From Alphaproteobacteria bacterium (GTDB lineage Bacteria > Pseudomonadota > Alphaproteobacteria > Rs-D84 > CASDRH01): a DNA stretch of 58,619 bases. Positions within the stretch are counted from its first letter, which is position 1. Each line of letters starts with the position of its first letter. Both the position numbers and the translations under genes were made by a program. The notes under the pieces are model-generated. The model was not told where the DNA came from, ran no database searches, and saw nothing but the letters and a program-made list of their open reading frames with translations. The stretch is taken from assembly GCA_025210155.1 (NCBI GenBank), contig JAOASE010000007.1, forward strand, positions 1 through 58,619, written 5' to 3'. Below, piece after piece: positions 6,557 through 16,758 of this stretch.

Positions 6557-8440
6557 ATGTCGCAGAACATTATAAAATCGAGAAATTTCAAATTGTTAAC
6601 AATAGCTACGATTCTATTGTTAAGTATCATCGCATTTCCAAAATCATCAGAGGCAAAAGTAAAAAAGATTAATGCCTATGCTCAAAAAGACGAACTTCCA
6701 AGTTCCGCTCCAAGAGTTTTATATGATAAGGATATTAAGTTATATAGAAAAGCCTTCGCTCTTCAAAAAAACGGAAAAATAGAAGAGGCCGACAAGCTTC
6801 TTAAAAAAGTAGATAACAAAGTTCTTATGGGATATTTCTTATATCACAGATATATGAGTCCTTATTACAAAACTAAATACGCAGAGGCTAAAAACTGGCT
6901 GAATAAATATTCTGACCTTCCAATAGCAAATAAAGTTTACGAACTTGCAAAAATGAAAGCAGGTAAGGGCGCTGACACTAGCGAACTAAAAGTTAATAAA
7001 AAACCAAAAAGATCTAATTTTTATATTAGTGCTGACGCGATTGGTCACGACAGAATTATTAAGAGTTCATACAGACACCTTTCAAGAACAAAAAGAGCTA
7101 AAGCAAAGAAAGTAATAAAAGATTACGAATGGGCTATGAGAAATGGCTATACAAAGAATGCCAAAAGAACTCTTCAAAGCGCAGAGGCTAAAAAATACAT
7201 TACAAAAGGCGACTATCATAGAATGAGCTCAAACCTAGCTCACAAATACTTTATTGATTATAAATACGATGATGCAATCGAATGGGCAAAGAAACCAGCA
7301 GAAAAGTATAATGATGCCAAAGGTAACTGGACTATGGGTCTAGCTCTTTTCCATAACAAAAAATATGATGAAGCAAAAAAATACTTTGTTAGATTAGCAA
7401 AAAACAAAGATACATCTTTAAGTCAAATCTCAGCAGGAGCTTATTGGGCATACAAATCTTTAGAAAAGAAAAAAATAACTATAGACGATGACATAGCAAA
7501 AATAGAAAAAGAAAAAATGGATTACCTTAAGTTTGCATCAAACTATCCAAAAACATTCTATGGCGTGATAGCAAGATACCAACTAGGTATGACTTTAAAC
7601 GATGATTGGTCTACAGAAGAGTTCTCATTCACAAACGCAAAAGAAATTCTTTCTTGGAGAGCTGGAGTTCGTTCTATAGCACTTATGCAAATGGGCTTCA
7701 AACAAGAAGCTATGGCAGAACTAAGATGGCTTATATTCAATAACAAACAAAAGAGCGACGAACTAATCCGTTCAGTTATGATCTTCGCAGAAGTATGTGG
7801 TATGCAAAACCTAGCATTAGGAATTGCTCCATATTTCAAAGATGAAAAAGGTGAGCTTCTTTATACTTCGTATTTATACCCAGAAATCACTCTAGAGGAT
7901 GATAGTGCTTGGAAGATAGATAAAGCCCTTGTACACTCATTTATAAGACAGGAATCTATGTTTAAGAGCAGGGCATCATCATATGTTGGAGCAATAGGTC
8001 TTATGCAACTTATGCCATCAACGGCATCATGGCTTGAAAAAGATAGAAATCTAAGAAGTAAAGAGGGTAGAAGAAAACTTGAAAATCCAAGTTACAATAT
8101 TTACCTAGGGCAAAAATACGTTGGCTATTTACTTAACACTCCACAAGTAAACCAAGACTTGATTAAGTTAATAATATCTTACAATGCTGGCCCTGGTAAT
8201 ATGGATAGATGGACTAAGCGCTACTTCAGAGAATCAGAAATGGAAGATCCATTATTCTTCATAGAATCTATCAGAGCCAAAGAAACTAGAATCCACGTTC
8301 AACGAGTTCTAACAAACCTATGGCACTATAGAGAAAAGTACGGACAAAGAATTCCATCTATAGAAGATCTGATAAACGGAGAATGGGCCAAATATAAGAA
8401 TATGGATTTAAATCTAAAACAAGATTTCCCAAAACAATAA
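6557..8440 (+). CDS. soluble lytic murein transglycosylase (Slt70 type)
   Basis: The long helical N-terminal part has TPR-like repeats (for example KYDDAIEWAKKPAEKYNDAK), forming the superhelical U domain. The C-terminal SLT catalytic domain has FIRQESMFKSRA with catalytic Glu near residue 466, GAIGLMQLMPSTA, and SYNAGPGN. It cleaves MurNAc-GlcNAc bonds with 1,6-anhydro product in the periplasm. A signal peptide (TIATILLLSIIAFPKSSEA) follows the chosen ATG. No upstream Shine-Dalgarno is clear; a GTG at 6527 and a TTG at 6464 are in frame and cannot be excluded. 627 aa. Confidence 0.9.
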   Translation: MSQNIIKSRNFKLLTIATILLLSIIAFPKSSEAKVKKINAYAQKDELPSSAPRVLYDKDIKLYRKAFALQKNGKIEEADKLLKKVDNKVLMGYFLYHRYMSPYYKTKYAEAKNWLNKYSDLPIANKVYELAKMKAGKGADTSELKVNKKPKRSNFYISADAIGHDRIIKSSYRHLSRTKRAKAKKVIKDYEWAMRNGYTKNAKRTLQSAEAKKYITKGDYHRMSSNLAHKYFIDYKYDDAIEWAKKPAEKYNDAKGNWTMGLALFHNKKYDEAKKYFVRLAKNKDTSLSQISAGAYWAYKSLEKKKITIDDDIAKIEKEKMDYLKFASNYPKTFYGVIARYQLGMTLNDDWSTEEFSFTNAKEILSWRAGVRSIALMQMGFKQEAMAELRWLIFNNKQKSDELIRSVMIFAEVCGMQNLALGIAPYFKDEKGELLYTSYLYPEITLEDDSAWKIDKALVHSFIRQESMFKSRASSYVGAIGLMQLMPSTASWLEKDRNLRSKEGRRKLENPSYNIYLGQKYVGYLLNTPQVNQDLIKLIISYNAGPGNMDRWTKRYFRESEMEDPLFFIESIRAKETRIHVQRVLTNLWHYREKYGQRIPSIEDLINGEWAKYKNMDLNLKQDFPKQ

Positions 8441-8441
8441 A

Positions 8442-8472
8442 AAAGGCTTCCCACAAGGGAAGCTCTTCTTTA
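8442..8472. terminator. convergent bidirectional terminator
   Basis: GGCTTCCC-ACAA-GGGAAGCTC with A-rich flank on the left and TTCTTTATTTT on the right. It serves the transglycosylase on plus and, overlapping its last codons, the hexapeptide-repeat gene on minus. Confidence 0.8.
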
Positions 8473-9255
8473 TTTTACATAGGTTTTATTGTCTAGGATA
8501 ATAGTACCATCAGGAATATTTTGATCTGCTACAACAGTAACATTATTACCGATAGTAACATTTTTCCCGATTATACAATTTTCACCAATAGTAGAGTTGT
8601 TACCAATGGAAGTTCTTTCTCGAATGATAGTATTATTCAAAATTTTGGTTCCGGCTCCAACCCTTACATAAGAATCTAATATTGTTTTTTCACCGATTTC
8701 GGTTCTGTTTGATAGAGTAGAGTCTACTATATCAACGAACTTACCAATATTAGCTCCAGCACCAATTTTACAACACGCTCCAACTTTAGCCATAGCCTGT
8801 ATTGTTGCTCCTGCGGCGATATCTAAAAAGATATCTAAGAATGCACCCGCAACAACAGTTGTAAGCTTACCTTCTTCTTCCCGAAAGTAGCAGCCTCTGG
8901 CAAAAAATGAAGGCACGCCAAGAAATCGAACATTTTTAAATTCAATAAAATTCTTGATTAATTCTGGTTTAGCAAGAAAATCATGCCATGGTTTAGGATC
9001 CATAACTTTAGCAAAGCTACCAATTCCTGTCCATGTCAATGACATTTTACTGCGCACCCATTCCAACTGAAGAAGTTCATCAGTATTAAGAGCTTTAAAA
9101 CCATCCTTTTCAATCAGCTCAAGAAAGAAATATACTGATCTCATGGTTTTAAGTTTGTCTACATCTGAAGAAGACAGTTTTTTATCACCAATCTTCTCTT
9201 TTAAATTATATGCATCTAATATTGTTTTTAAATGCGAAGTTTTTTCATTATTCAT
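8470..9255 (-). CDS. left-handed beta-helix (hexapeptide repeat) protein, putative sugar acyl/nucleotidyltransferase
   Basis: The C-terminal half (about residues 115-255) has hexapeptide repeats: AGATIQAMAKVGACCKIGAG, ANIGKFVDIV, ERTSIGNNSTIGENCIIG, KNVTIGNNVTV. This is the fold of acyltransferases and of GlmU-like C-terminal domains. The first 110 residues are not recognised (LEWVRSKMSLTW, DPKPWHDFL). The ATG at 9255 has no Shine-Dalgarno but a leader TTTAAACTTAATT, a variant of the motif shared by unknown genes here; a TTG 9 codons upstream lies at the likely transcription start. 261 aa. Substrate unknown. Confidence 0.7.
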   Translation of the reverse strand: MNNEKTSHLKTILDAYNLKEKIGDKKLSSSDVDKLKTMRSVYFFLELIEKDGFKALNTDELLQLEWVRSKMSLTWTGIGSFAKVMDPKPWHDFLAKPELIKNFIEFKNVRFLGVPSFFARGCYFREEEGKLTTVVAGAFLDIFLDIAAGATIQAMAKVGACCKIGAGANIGKFVDIVDSTLSNRTEIGEKTILDSYVRVGAGTKILNNTIIRERTSIGNNSTIGENCIIGKNVTIGNNVTVVADQNIPDGTIILDNKTYVK

Positions 9256-9324
9256 AATTAAGTTTAAATTATTATTATACAATAATATTTATATAGCAAT
9301 AAACACAACCAAGAGTCAAATAAA

Positions 9325-9351
9325 AAAGCCCCGCAATAAAAGCAGGGCATT
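9325..9351 (-). terminator. terminator of the pilin-like gene
   Basis: Read on minus, GCCCTGCTTTTATTGCGGGGC is an imperfect hairpin followed by six T. It lies about 25 bases beyond the stop. Confidence 0.7.
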
Positions 9352-9374
9352 TATTAAGTATATTAAAATAGAAC

Positions 9375-9845
9375 TTATTCTATATATCTAAGAGTGATAT
9401 CTGAAGTACCTGTATCAACACAATTAACATCTATACTTTCAGCTTCTCTCCAACCCAAAGATTTAGCGAAGTGACAATCTGCTTCTTCATCAAGGAATAT
9501 AGTAATTTCAAAATAATCGCTATCTTGACCTTCTAGTTCATATCCAGGATCAGTACCCATAGCATTAAAAGAATCCATAATTTGAGCATCTACGAAAGCA
9601 CTTTCAAAACTCATTTGTTTTCCAGTAGGATTAGTCGCTACCCAATAACCAAATTCATCAGGTAAGGTTAATGACCTAACATGACTAACAATTTCAGCCA
9701 CTTCAGATTTTAAATTATTTCCTTTAATTCTTCTATTAGCAGAGTTAAATGCTGTAACACCTAAAACAGTAATAATAGACATAATAGCTAGAACACCTAG
9801 CATTTCGATCAAAGAACGACCTTTTTCATTTTTAATAGATAACAT
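9375..9845 (-). CDS. type IV pilin-like prepilin
   Basis: Class III signal: a short charged leader MLSIKNEKG, then RSLIEMLGVLAIMSIITVLGV. The cleavage site is after Gly9, with Glu at mature position 5, followed by a 20-residue hydrophobic helix. Arg instead of Phe at +1 is unusual. The globular part has two Cys (CHF, NCVD) that could form the pilin D-region disulfide. 156 aa. AAAGGAG 8 bases before the ATG at 9845 fixes the start. It has its own promoter (about TTGATT-N17-TATAAT on minus, 9875-9905) and sits behind the terminator of the Cys-rich operon. Its processing enzyme is probably the peptidase at 17793. Confidence 0.8.
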   Translation of the reverse strand: MLSIKNEKGRSLIEMLGVLAIMSIITVLGVTAFNSANRRIKGNNLKSEVAEIVSHVRSLTLPDEFGYWVATNPTGKQMSFESAFVDAQIMDSFNAMGTDPGYELEGQDSDYFEITIFLDEEADCHFAKSLGWREAESIDVNCVDTGTSDITLRYIE

Positions 9846-9957
9846 CTTAGTTACTCCTTTTTTATTTCTATAACACATTATAAATCAAATTAGCAACCAA
9901 ATCAAATGATATTTTGAATTTTTAAGATGACTATTTAACTATTAGGATTAAAAAGAA

Positions 9958-9984
9958 AATCCCCACTCAATAGAGCAGGGAATT
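9958..9984 (-). terminator. terminator at the end of the Cys-rich operon
   Basis: Read on minus, TCCCTGCTC-TATT-GAGTGGGGA followed by TTTTCTTTTT. It separates the 10013 gene from the pilin-like gene. Confidence 0.75.
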
Positions 9985-10012
9985 ATTAAAATAGTCTTTC
10001 AGCTTTTGCCGT

Positions 10013-12583
10013 TTAAAACATATCATACTCCAACTTAATTCTCTCACCTTCGTTAGCAATCACACCTTCAACAGCAGAAGCATTTTGATTAGTAATAACA
10101 CATTTACCTTCAATAAGCTCTTTGTTTTGGCTATTTTGCATAACAGCTTGAGTGATTTGAAGTCCACCTTGCATAACATTGTTTAATCCGCTTTTTCTAG
10201 TATCTCTAGCATCAGAAATATTAGAAGAGTAAGATTTTTTATCTTTTTCAAGATTAATCAATCCTTGTTTAGCAGCATTATACTCAGCCATATCAGCTTT
10301 ATATTTTTGTTGATACAGAACTAATCTTCTTTGAAGTTTCTTCATATCTTTTTGCATTTCAGCATCCCCATCATTCATACAAGCTTTATAATCAGCCATT
10401 ACACTTTTTCCGTCTTCAGCAGGATTAAAGTCAGATTTAATCTTCCCATTATCATAGACGCTTTGTTTAACATAATCACGACATAAGTTCATAAGGAATG
10501 CACCCATATCATTATATTCATTTCCACCATCTCTAGTCCAAATAACTTGTCTTCCTGTTTTGATAGAGAAGGCTGCAATAGCTAAAGATTTTTCAATACA
10601 ATTTTCATCTTTATTATTAGCGCTATTACAATGAGATAAATCAATAGCACCATTTTCATCATCCATATCAACAGGATTTTGTCTATCCCAAACTTCACTT
10701 TCATAAGTTTGATAAGTTTTCATATTCATACCAAGTCTACCAGCAGAACCAGAGTGTCTTTCTAAACAAGAATAATATTTTTCTTCTGCAGTTAAGAATA
10801 ACTCATATTTAGCTTTTTCATCATCTCCAGCTTTAGCATTTAACCAATTACTATCAGCAGTTCTATAAGCTGTTAAGTGAGCTTCACAAGCAGTGGCCGC
10901 ATCACCAGTTAAAGAAACTTGAGCATCTTTAAGATCTTTTCTTTTGGCCATTAATTGACCTCTATAAGAATCTTCGAAAGCAACCCATTTACCACCAGCA
11001 GAAGAACATTCTGACTCATTGTAAACATAACCTTTTTTAGCTTTAGCATAACCTTTTTTCTTAGTGTCGCCAACTTTAGCAGTTTTTCTAAAAGATATAC
11101 CTGATTTTTTAACAAGACATTGATCAAATCTAATTTCAGCATCTGCCCATAGATCATTACCAAATTCATCATTATCTACGAAACCTCTATCTAAGAACAT
11201 TTTAACTCTTTCAAAATCACCTTTAGCATTCTTTAATAGTTTTTCATATTGAGTCTTATCAGCTGTTTTTATTTTTCTACCACCACAGTTCGTCATTTCA
11301 GAACCATCTTTAGCAATACAAAGACCATTATTTTTAGCACAAGACTCTGCCGTTTTAGGTCTAGCAACTTTATCACACATTTCACCTTCCATGAATGCTT
11401 TTTCTTTAACTTCAGAGGCCTTAACACCAGCAGTAGCAGCACTTACACCACCAATTAACACGTCAATAGATCCATTAATCAATTGGCTCATAGCAGCACC
11501 ATCATGTTTCATCTTAACTTTATAAGTCATTTTATCTTCTGATAAATTAAAGTTTTCTCTAGAACACAACATTCTTGAATTTTGACCTAAGAAGAACTTA
11601 AGAGGGTAGTATTTACCTTTTGAAACATTCACACCTTCAGGAGTAGTAGCACCCTTTTGTAAAGGACCATAACCAATATACACAGGACATTTACCAGAAG
11701 CATCTCTATAAGAAGTTAATCTTTCATATTTGTAATAACCATCAGAACCATAAGCAAACATCTTTCTTTCACAAGAATCTATCTCTTTAGGTTTAGAATA
11801 ATTTTGCATAGTAGGGTGGCTTACAGGACATTTTACAGCACCATCTTTAATTTCAGGTTTAACAGCAACCCCTCTAACGTCTATACAATATTTATCTTGA
11901 TAAACATAAGAAGGAGTTTCAGTATCAGTATTTAAATCAATACAGTCAGAAACAACAACACTTTCATCAGGATTAACAGTTTCAGCAACCTCTATATCCC
12001 AGTCAACAACAGATAACTCAGCTTCAGAAGTGTTAACTCTAGATTTTTTATAAAGATATTTTACTCTATGAGAAGTTTCTTTATCTTTTGCACCGGCAAA
12101 CAATTCTTCATCAGTAAAGCTTGAATTAATATTACCACAAGCAGATAAGAAAGTTTTATTCATATCATTTAGGAAATCATACAAAGCTCTAGTTCCATGA
12201 CCAGTTTCTTCTAACTCTTCTTCACAAGAAGATGATAGTAAAGAATACGCCGCTGAAGTATCGAAACATTTTCCATAAGGATTTCCGAAACCTTCACAAT
12301 ATCTAGCAGCACATTTTTTGGCAACTCTCTTACCCTTAGAAGAACTATAATCTTTTTTAAGACAATCTTCATCATCACTATCACATTCATCGTCTTCGTC
12401 ATCTTCATCATCAGTAGATGTTGTTGATGTAGAAGAAAAAGGTGAATACACATTCGTAGTAGGTGCATTTGTATAAGGAACTGTAACTTTACCTCTAGCT
12501 ACAACATCTTTCATATTAAACGAAAATAGTGCAACAAAACAAAGAGTTAAGAACAGCATAAAATTAAAAGATTTTTTAGTCAT
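10013..12583 (-). CDS. large secreted Cys-rich paralogue 5 of the 10-18 kb operon
   Basis: 856 aa, the largest of five related genes. N-terminal hydrophobic signal (SFNMKDVVA, then RGKVTVP), a Ser/Asp-rich acidic linker (DDEDDEDDECDSDDEDC), then motif CAARYCEGFGNPYGKCF matching the CM..xC...KCF motif of its neighbours. The family signature LGQNSRMLCSRENFN is near residue 340. It then has an extra Cys- and Lys-rich segment absent from the smaller paralogues, and ends with CVITNQN....EGERIKLEYDMF, the family C-terminal signature. AAGGGAAA upstream is a weak ribosome site. Last gene of the operon. Function unknown; probably envelope or surface. Confidence 0.75.
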   Translation of the reverse strand: MTKKSFNFMLFLTLCFVALFSFNMKDVVARGKVTVPYTNAPTTNVYSPFSSTSTTSTDDEDDEDDECDSDDEDCLKKDYSSSKGKRVAKKCAARYCEGFGNPYGKCFDTSAAYSLLSSSCEEELEETGHGTRALYDFLNDMNKTFLSACGNINSSFTDEELFAGAKDKETSHRVKYLYKKSRVNTSEAELSVVDWDIEVAETVNPDESVVVSDCIDLNTDTETPSYVYQDKYCIDVRGVAVKPEIKDGAVKCPVSHPTMQNYSKPKEIDSCERKMFAYGSDGYYKYERLTSYRDASGKCPVYIGYGPLQKGATTPEGVNVSKGKYYPLKFFLGQNSRMLCSRENFNLSEDKMTYKVKMKHDGAAMSQLINGSIDVLIGGVSAATAGVKASEVKEKAFMEGEMCDKVARPKTAESCAKNNGLCIAKDGSEMTNCGGRKIKTADKTQYEKLLKNAKGDFERVKMFLDRGFVDNDEFGNDLWADAEIRFDQCLVKKSGISFRKTAKVGDTKKKGYAKAKKGYVYNESECSSAGGKWVAFEDSYRGQLMAKRKDLKDAQVSLTGDAATACEAHLTAYRTADSNWLNAKAGDDEKAKYELFLTAEEKYYSCLERHSGSAGRLGMNMKTYQTYESEVWDRQNPVDMDDENGAIDLSHCNSANNKDENCIEKSLAIAAFSIKTGRQVIWTRDGGNEYNDMGAFLMNLCRDYVKQSVYDNGKIKSDFNPAEDGKSVMADYKACMNDGDAEMQKDMKKLQRRLVLYQQKYKADMAEYNAAKQGLINLEKDKKSYSSNISDARDTRKSGLNNVMQGGLQITQAVMQNSQNKELIEGKCVITNQNASAVEGVIANEGERIKLEYDMF

Positions 12584-12663
12584 GATAAATATTTCCCTTT
12601 TTTATATCCCATATAGGTGCAATTATAGCACAATTTCAACTTCAAAACAAATGTTTTCGTAAG

Positions 12664-13902
12664 TTAATAAATCCATTCAATCTTAACAGTATTTTCTTCC
12701 GGAATTATTTCATTTCCAAACTCACAAACACCGTAAATTTGATCTGCGGATCTCTCCATTTCCTTTTGATTTATAGAAGATTCAACTATGCCACCTACAC
12801 CAGTAGCAACTCCCTCAAAACTATCCATATCAAGGTAAACTTCACCTTCAGAACTATAAGAAGAATAATCTTTTTCGGCTGCTCTTTTTGCTCTCTCAAA
12901 CGAAGCATCTGTTTTATAATCTTCTCTTAAAACGTCAATCTTAGCATCAGCTTTAGCCTGTACTTTTCTTCTTCTATTTACTTCTTTTTCAATATCTGCT
13001 AAGTTCGAATCAGAGGTAAAAGCCCCTTTATCATCTCCTAAAGCCTCCAAAGCTTCCGCCTTTTTCTTTTTACCACTTTTAAAACCACTCAAATCAATGC
13101 TTGATGCCATATTGATAGCAGCTAAACCTGTTTGAACAGATCCCATAATAACAGCCATCTTATGTCCAGTATCATCAACTTTTTCTCTCTTAATACCTAA
13201 TCCAAAAGTCTCATATCCACACATAAATCTTTTACCAACTGTAAACCACTTCTCAGCTATTTCTCCATCTCTTTTATAAGTAACTTTATATTCACAAGTA
13301 TCCTTATCTTCTTTCCATTTACCACCACCATCAGCACATAAAGAAACTTTTCTTTTCTTAATCATCTTAGCAACTTCGTCTTCCAAAGCAACAACATCAA
13401 AACTCTCAGAAATATCATTTTCCTCAACAGCTTCTAAAAAAGCAGATTCAAATTTATATTTATTAAAACATCCTAAATACATAGGAGCAGAACTACCAGC
13501 AGAGCAAATATCTTGCATAGTTTTTTTAATTTGCTTAAATTCCTCACTAGACTCCATATCAACTGGGCTAACTAAAACATCTTCAGCACCCTCAACAACA
13601 CTTTCAGACTGAACCACAACACCAGAATCGGTATCTACAACAGTTTGCGAAGAAGTCTCTAACTGTTCACTAGTAGCATTTAATTGTTCCTGTAATTTAC
13701 TCAAAGAATCGTTAGAAGAGGGTGTAGTAACTTCATTACCTGCAAAAGGGTTGACCACTTCAGCAGATGCCGGTGTAGCAACTTGATTGCCTGCGGTTCT
13801 AACTCGTCTACCTCTCGCAGCAAAAGAATGTTTAGCAAAACTATTAATGACAAATAGCTCAGCAACTAACATAACAGAAACTATCTTTCTTGAAACTCTC
13901 AT
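12664..13902 (-). CDS. secreted Cys-rich paralogue 4
   Basis: 412 aa. N-terminal signal (RKIVSVMLVAELFVINSFAKHSFA), then ARGRRVRTAGNQVATPAS, which matches the RGRMRREVSNTVATPAP start of paralogue 3. Family motifs: ICSAGSSAPMYLGCF, CADGGGKWKEDKDTCEYKV, TVGKRFMCGYETFGL, and the C-terminal YGVCEFGNEIIPEENTVKI-EWIY. The first N-terminal Cys repeat of paralogues 1-3 is missing. AGGGAGG 6 bases before the ATG. 63 bases follow paralogue 3. Unknown function. Confidence 0.75.
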   Translation of the reverse strand: MRVSRKIVSVMLVAELFVINSFAKHSFAARGRRVRTAGNQVATPASAEVVNPFAGNEVTTPSSNDSLSKLQEQLNATSEQLETSSQTVVDTDSGVVVQSESVVEGAEDVLVSPVDMESSEEFKQIKKTMQDICSAGSSAPMYLGCFNKYKFESAFLEAVEENDISESFDVVALEDEVAKMIKKRKVSLCADGGGKWKEDKDTCEYKVTYKRDGEIAEKWFTVGKRFMCGYETFGLGIKREKVDDTGHKMAVIMGSVQTGLAAINMASSIDLSGFKSGKKKKAEALEALGDDKGAFTSDSNLADIEKEVNRRRKVQAKADAKIDVLREDYKTDASFERAKRAAEKDYSSYSSEGEVYLDMDSFEGVATGVGGIVESSINQKEMERSADQIYGVCEFGNEIIPEENTVKIEWIY

Positions 13903-13965
13903 AAAATCCTCCCTAAATATCTAAGAAAAATATATCATTTTTTATAAATCAAATCAAACTAAAAG

Positions 13966-15489
13966 TTAAAACTTATAAAAATCTTTCCACATTAAAGTCA
14001 TGACTTGACCTTCTTGAGCTACCATCTGCCCATTCACCCAACAAGACCCTTTAGCTCTAACTTCAACAGAGTATTTTTCTATAGCACTATACTTTTTAAT
14101 ATCAGCAATTCCATTAGTAATGTCTCCAGCAGCAGATAAAATATTTCCAACGCCACCCATTGCAGCACCAACTCCAGCACCAGCAAGAGCTCCTACAGTT
14201 GCACCAGTGCCACCACTAGTAGCACTTGCGGCTTTCCCAGTAACTTCAGCAACCTCTCCAACATTTTTTTTAAGCTTTTCATTACCACTTGCAGAAACAG
14301 CGACATTAGCCAAACTTGTACCTACAGCAGCATAGCTAGAAACTTTTGCAGTCTTATCAATAACACTTAAAGTCTTAGCATATTTAGCGCTATCGGCAAA
14401 TTTCTGAAGTTTTGTAGCTTTATCAGCGGCTTTAGCAGCAGCATCTATACCTTTCGAAGCTGAATTTGCAGCAGTACTCGCAGCATTTCCACCAGGAGTA
14501 GCAACATTGGCAACAGCAGCAACTAACTGCACACCACCATTAATAGTGTCAGCGTAAGCACGGTTTTTCATTTTCTTAGCATTCTGCTTGGCAATAGACT
14601 TAACTACAGGAGTTTCTGTACCAAAATATTCTTGAGAACACATAATTGTATCACCCATCTTAAAAGTCATCTCCTTAAGAGGTTTTTCAGAAGTAACACC
14701 ATAAGATACTTTAACATCACACCCATAAGGATCATCAGCCGTAGAAGCATGTCCTAAATCAGCACAAAAGTCTTGCATTCTAACTTTCATAGAATTAACA
14801 AAATACTCTTTTAATCCAAGGTTACTATGACTTTTAGCAATAATATGAGAGCACTCATTAAGCAAAACCTCTGCCTCATCTAGATCAAAACATTTAACAA
14901 AAGGAACATAATCAGGCATTCCTTTATCTCCCTTGCAAACAGGTTCCATACAAGCTTCCAACTGTTTCAACTCATCATAAATAGTTGGTTCAACTTCAGG
15001 GTTCTTAGCTGCCCACCCAACACAATCAGACTGAGAAGTTATAGCAAAAGAATTTTTCAAACCACTTTCCATGCCAGAACATTTATCTAAAATAGCCTTA
15101 CACTGCGTCTCAGAATATTGAAGTAATTCAATACCTTCCTTAACCATATAACCATCTAAATCATAAAACTGAGCTAGTTCACCATTATCTTTATTCATAT
15201 TTAATGCTGAGGCCGAACAAGAACAAGCTCCCTTAACATCATCTTGTATACAATATTTATTCATACACATAGAATAAAACAGTTCACAACTTTCAGAGTT
15301 AACCAAATAACCTGGTATCCCAATAAGCTCCATAACCTTATCTTTTTCAGGTTGTATAACCGGGGCAGGGGTAGCAACAGTGTTGGAAACTTCTCTTCTC
15401 ATTCTACCTCTAGGAGCTGCTATAACAGTGCTAACCAAAATAGCAAAAGCACTAACTCCAACAAATAAACTTAAAACTTTTTTATTCAT
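13966..15489 (-). CDS. secreted Cys-rich paralogue 3 with glycine-zipper segment
   Basis: 507 aa. Signal peptide ends near VIAAPRG. First Cys repeat SCELFYSMCMNKYC...CSCS (about 66-92), second repeat ACMEPVCKGD...VKCF, third CADLGH...GCDVKVSYG, then KMGDTIMCSQEYFGT. A long Ala/Gly-rich hydrophobic region follows (NAASTAANSASKGIDAAAKA; GATVGALAGAGVGAAMGGVG), a glycine-zipper-like segment that may insert in a membrane or oligomerise. Ends with CWVNGQMVAQEGQVMTLMW. GGGAGAG before the ATG. 18 bases after paralogue 2, so co-transcribed. Confidence 0.78.
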   Translation of the reverse strand: MNKKVLSLFVGVSAFAILVSTVIAAPRGRMRREVSNTVATPAPVIQPEKDKVMELIGIPGYLVNSESCELFYSMCMNKYCIQDDVKGACSCSASALNMNKDNGELAQFYDLDGYMVKEGIELLQYSETQCKAILDKCSGMESGLKNSFAITSQSDCVGWAAKNPEVEPTIYDELKQLEACMEPVCKGDKGMPDYVPFVKCFDLDEAEVLLNECSHIIAKSHSNLGLKEYFVNSMKVRMQDFCADLGHASTADDPYGCDVKVSYGVTSEKPLKEMTFKMGDTIMCSQEYFGTETPVVKSIAKQNAKKMKNRAYADTINGGVQLVAAVANVATPGGNAASTAANSASKGIDAAAKAADKATKLQKFADSAKYAKTLSVIDKTAKVSSYAAVGTSLANVAVSASGNEKLKKNVGEVAEVTGKAASATSGGTGATVGALAGAGVGAAMGGVGNILSAAGDITNGIADIKKYSAIEKYSVEVRAKGSCWVNGQMVAQEGQVMTLMWKDFYKF

Positions 15490-15507
15490 ATTGAATTCTC
15501 TCCCAAA

Positions 15508-16758
15508 TTATTCAATCCAATTTAATTTAAACTTCGCACCTTCCTGTATAATAGGTCTTTGATCCATAAAACAAAATAGGTTGTTCTTAGAAGTATCTAT
15601 AATCTTCTTACTTTGCTCATTCAATTGCTCAGTTCTTACCATAGCATTCATAATACCACTAACAGCAAACAAAGAAGAACTCAATCCAGATGAAACCATA
15701 TTCACAGTTCTCATACCTTTTTGAAATCCTGTAGCGGTATCAGTAACTTTCTTACCAGTCTCTGCTGCAGCTTCTGCAACTTTATTAGCAGCCTTACTAG
15801 CCTCAGCAGCTGAAACTATACCACCAACAGTATTTGCAACAGCTCCTGTAATACTTATATAGCTTCCAACAACTCTAATTTTCTCACTTTGTATCAAAGC
15901 CTTTTGCAATTTAGCAGTATTATCTTTAACCTTAGCAACGGTATTAAATCCTGCCTCAGTACAATCTATAATATCACCAATCCCAAACATTCTAGTAGCA
16001 AATATCTTCATACCAGTTTCTTGAGTCTGAGCAACGTCTTGGGCATCTCTTTGTCTAGCATTGTTTGGCTTATAATATCCAAACGCAATCTCTACTTTAC
16101 ATTCACCAGCATTATTAGCTGCATTAACAATTTGCCCAGAATCAATTCTATCGCAATAAACTCTTTTAACATTTCCCATATCAGATAAGAATTCTTCCTT
16201 AAGCTCCATTAACTGACCAGGAGAATCGGCATGGGCAGAACAATGATTTCCAACTTTATTAATAGCATCAGCAGTAAAACACTTAGTAAACTGTAAATCA
16301 GGATCCTTTCCCTCAGAACACAAAGGTTTCATACAAGATTTAAATTTCTCATATCTACCAAAATAAGAATCTTCAGCGGCCTTTTGCAAATTGGTCTTAA
16401 TATTTCCCAAAGCTAATTGAGCGCAGTCATTATCCATAGCCATTTTATACTCTGAAACAATCTTTCTCTTAAGAGTAGGGCATTGATTTAATAAAGAAGC
16501 ACATTCTTGTTTTTGCTTAACATAAACAGAATATCCAATAGGTTTGATATCTGCTCGTTTATCTTCAGGTATATTTTGTTCGGCCATAGAAGAACAACCA
16601 CATCTTCCAAAACCATCGTTATAACATTGTAAATTCATACATCTATCATAAAGTCTCTTACAATCACTATTTTCTATATTATTCAGGTCTATAGCAAAAG
16701 ATTTGTTCGCAATAAAACAAGAAGATAAAATAGATAAAGTTAAAATAAATTTTTTCAT
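15508..16758 (-). CDS. secreted Cys-rich paralogue 2
   Basis: 416 aa with a clear signal peptide (FILTLSILSSCFIANKSFA, then IDLNN). Cys repeats: DCKRLYDRCMNLQCYNDG...CGCS, SCMKPLCSEGKDPD...TKCF, YCDRI...GECKVEIAFGY, then GIGDIIDCTEAGFN. A hydrophobic Ala/Gly region precedes the C-terminal signature CFMDQRPIIQEGAKFKLNWIE. Its ATG overlaps the TAA of paralogue 1 by one base (TAATG), with GGAGGT upstream, so translation is probably coupled. Function unknown. Confidence 0.78.
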   Translation of the reverse strand: MKKFILTLSILSSCFIANKSFAIDLNNIENSDCKRLYDRCMNLQCYNDGFGRCGCSSMAEQNIPEDKRADIKPIGYSVYVKQKQECASLLNQCPTLKRKIVSEYKMAMDNDCAQLALGNIKTNLQKAAEDSYFGRYEKFKSCMKPLCSEGKDPDLQFTKCFTADAINKVGNHCSAHADSPGQLMELKEEFLSDMGNVKRVYCDRIDSGQIVNAANNAGECKVEIAFGYYKPNNARQRDAQDVAQTQETGMKIFATRMFGIGDIIDCTEAGFNTVAKVKDNTAKLQKALIQSEKIRVVGSYISITGAVANTVGGIVSAAEASKAANKVAEAAAETGKKVTDTATGFQKGMRTVNMVSSGLSSSLFAVSGIMNAMVRTEQLNEQSKKIIDTSKNNLFCFMDQRPIIQEGAKFKLNWIE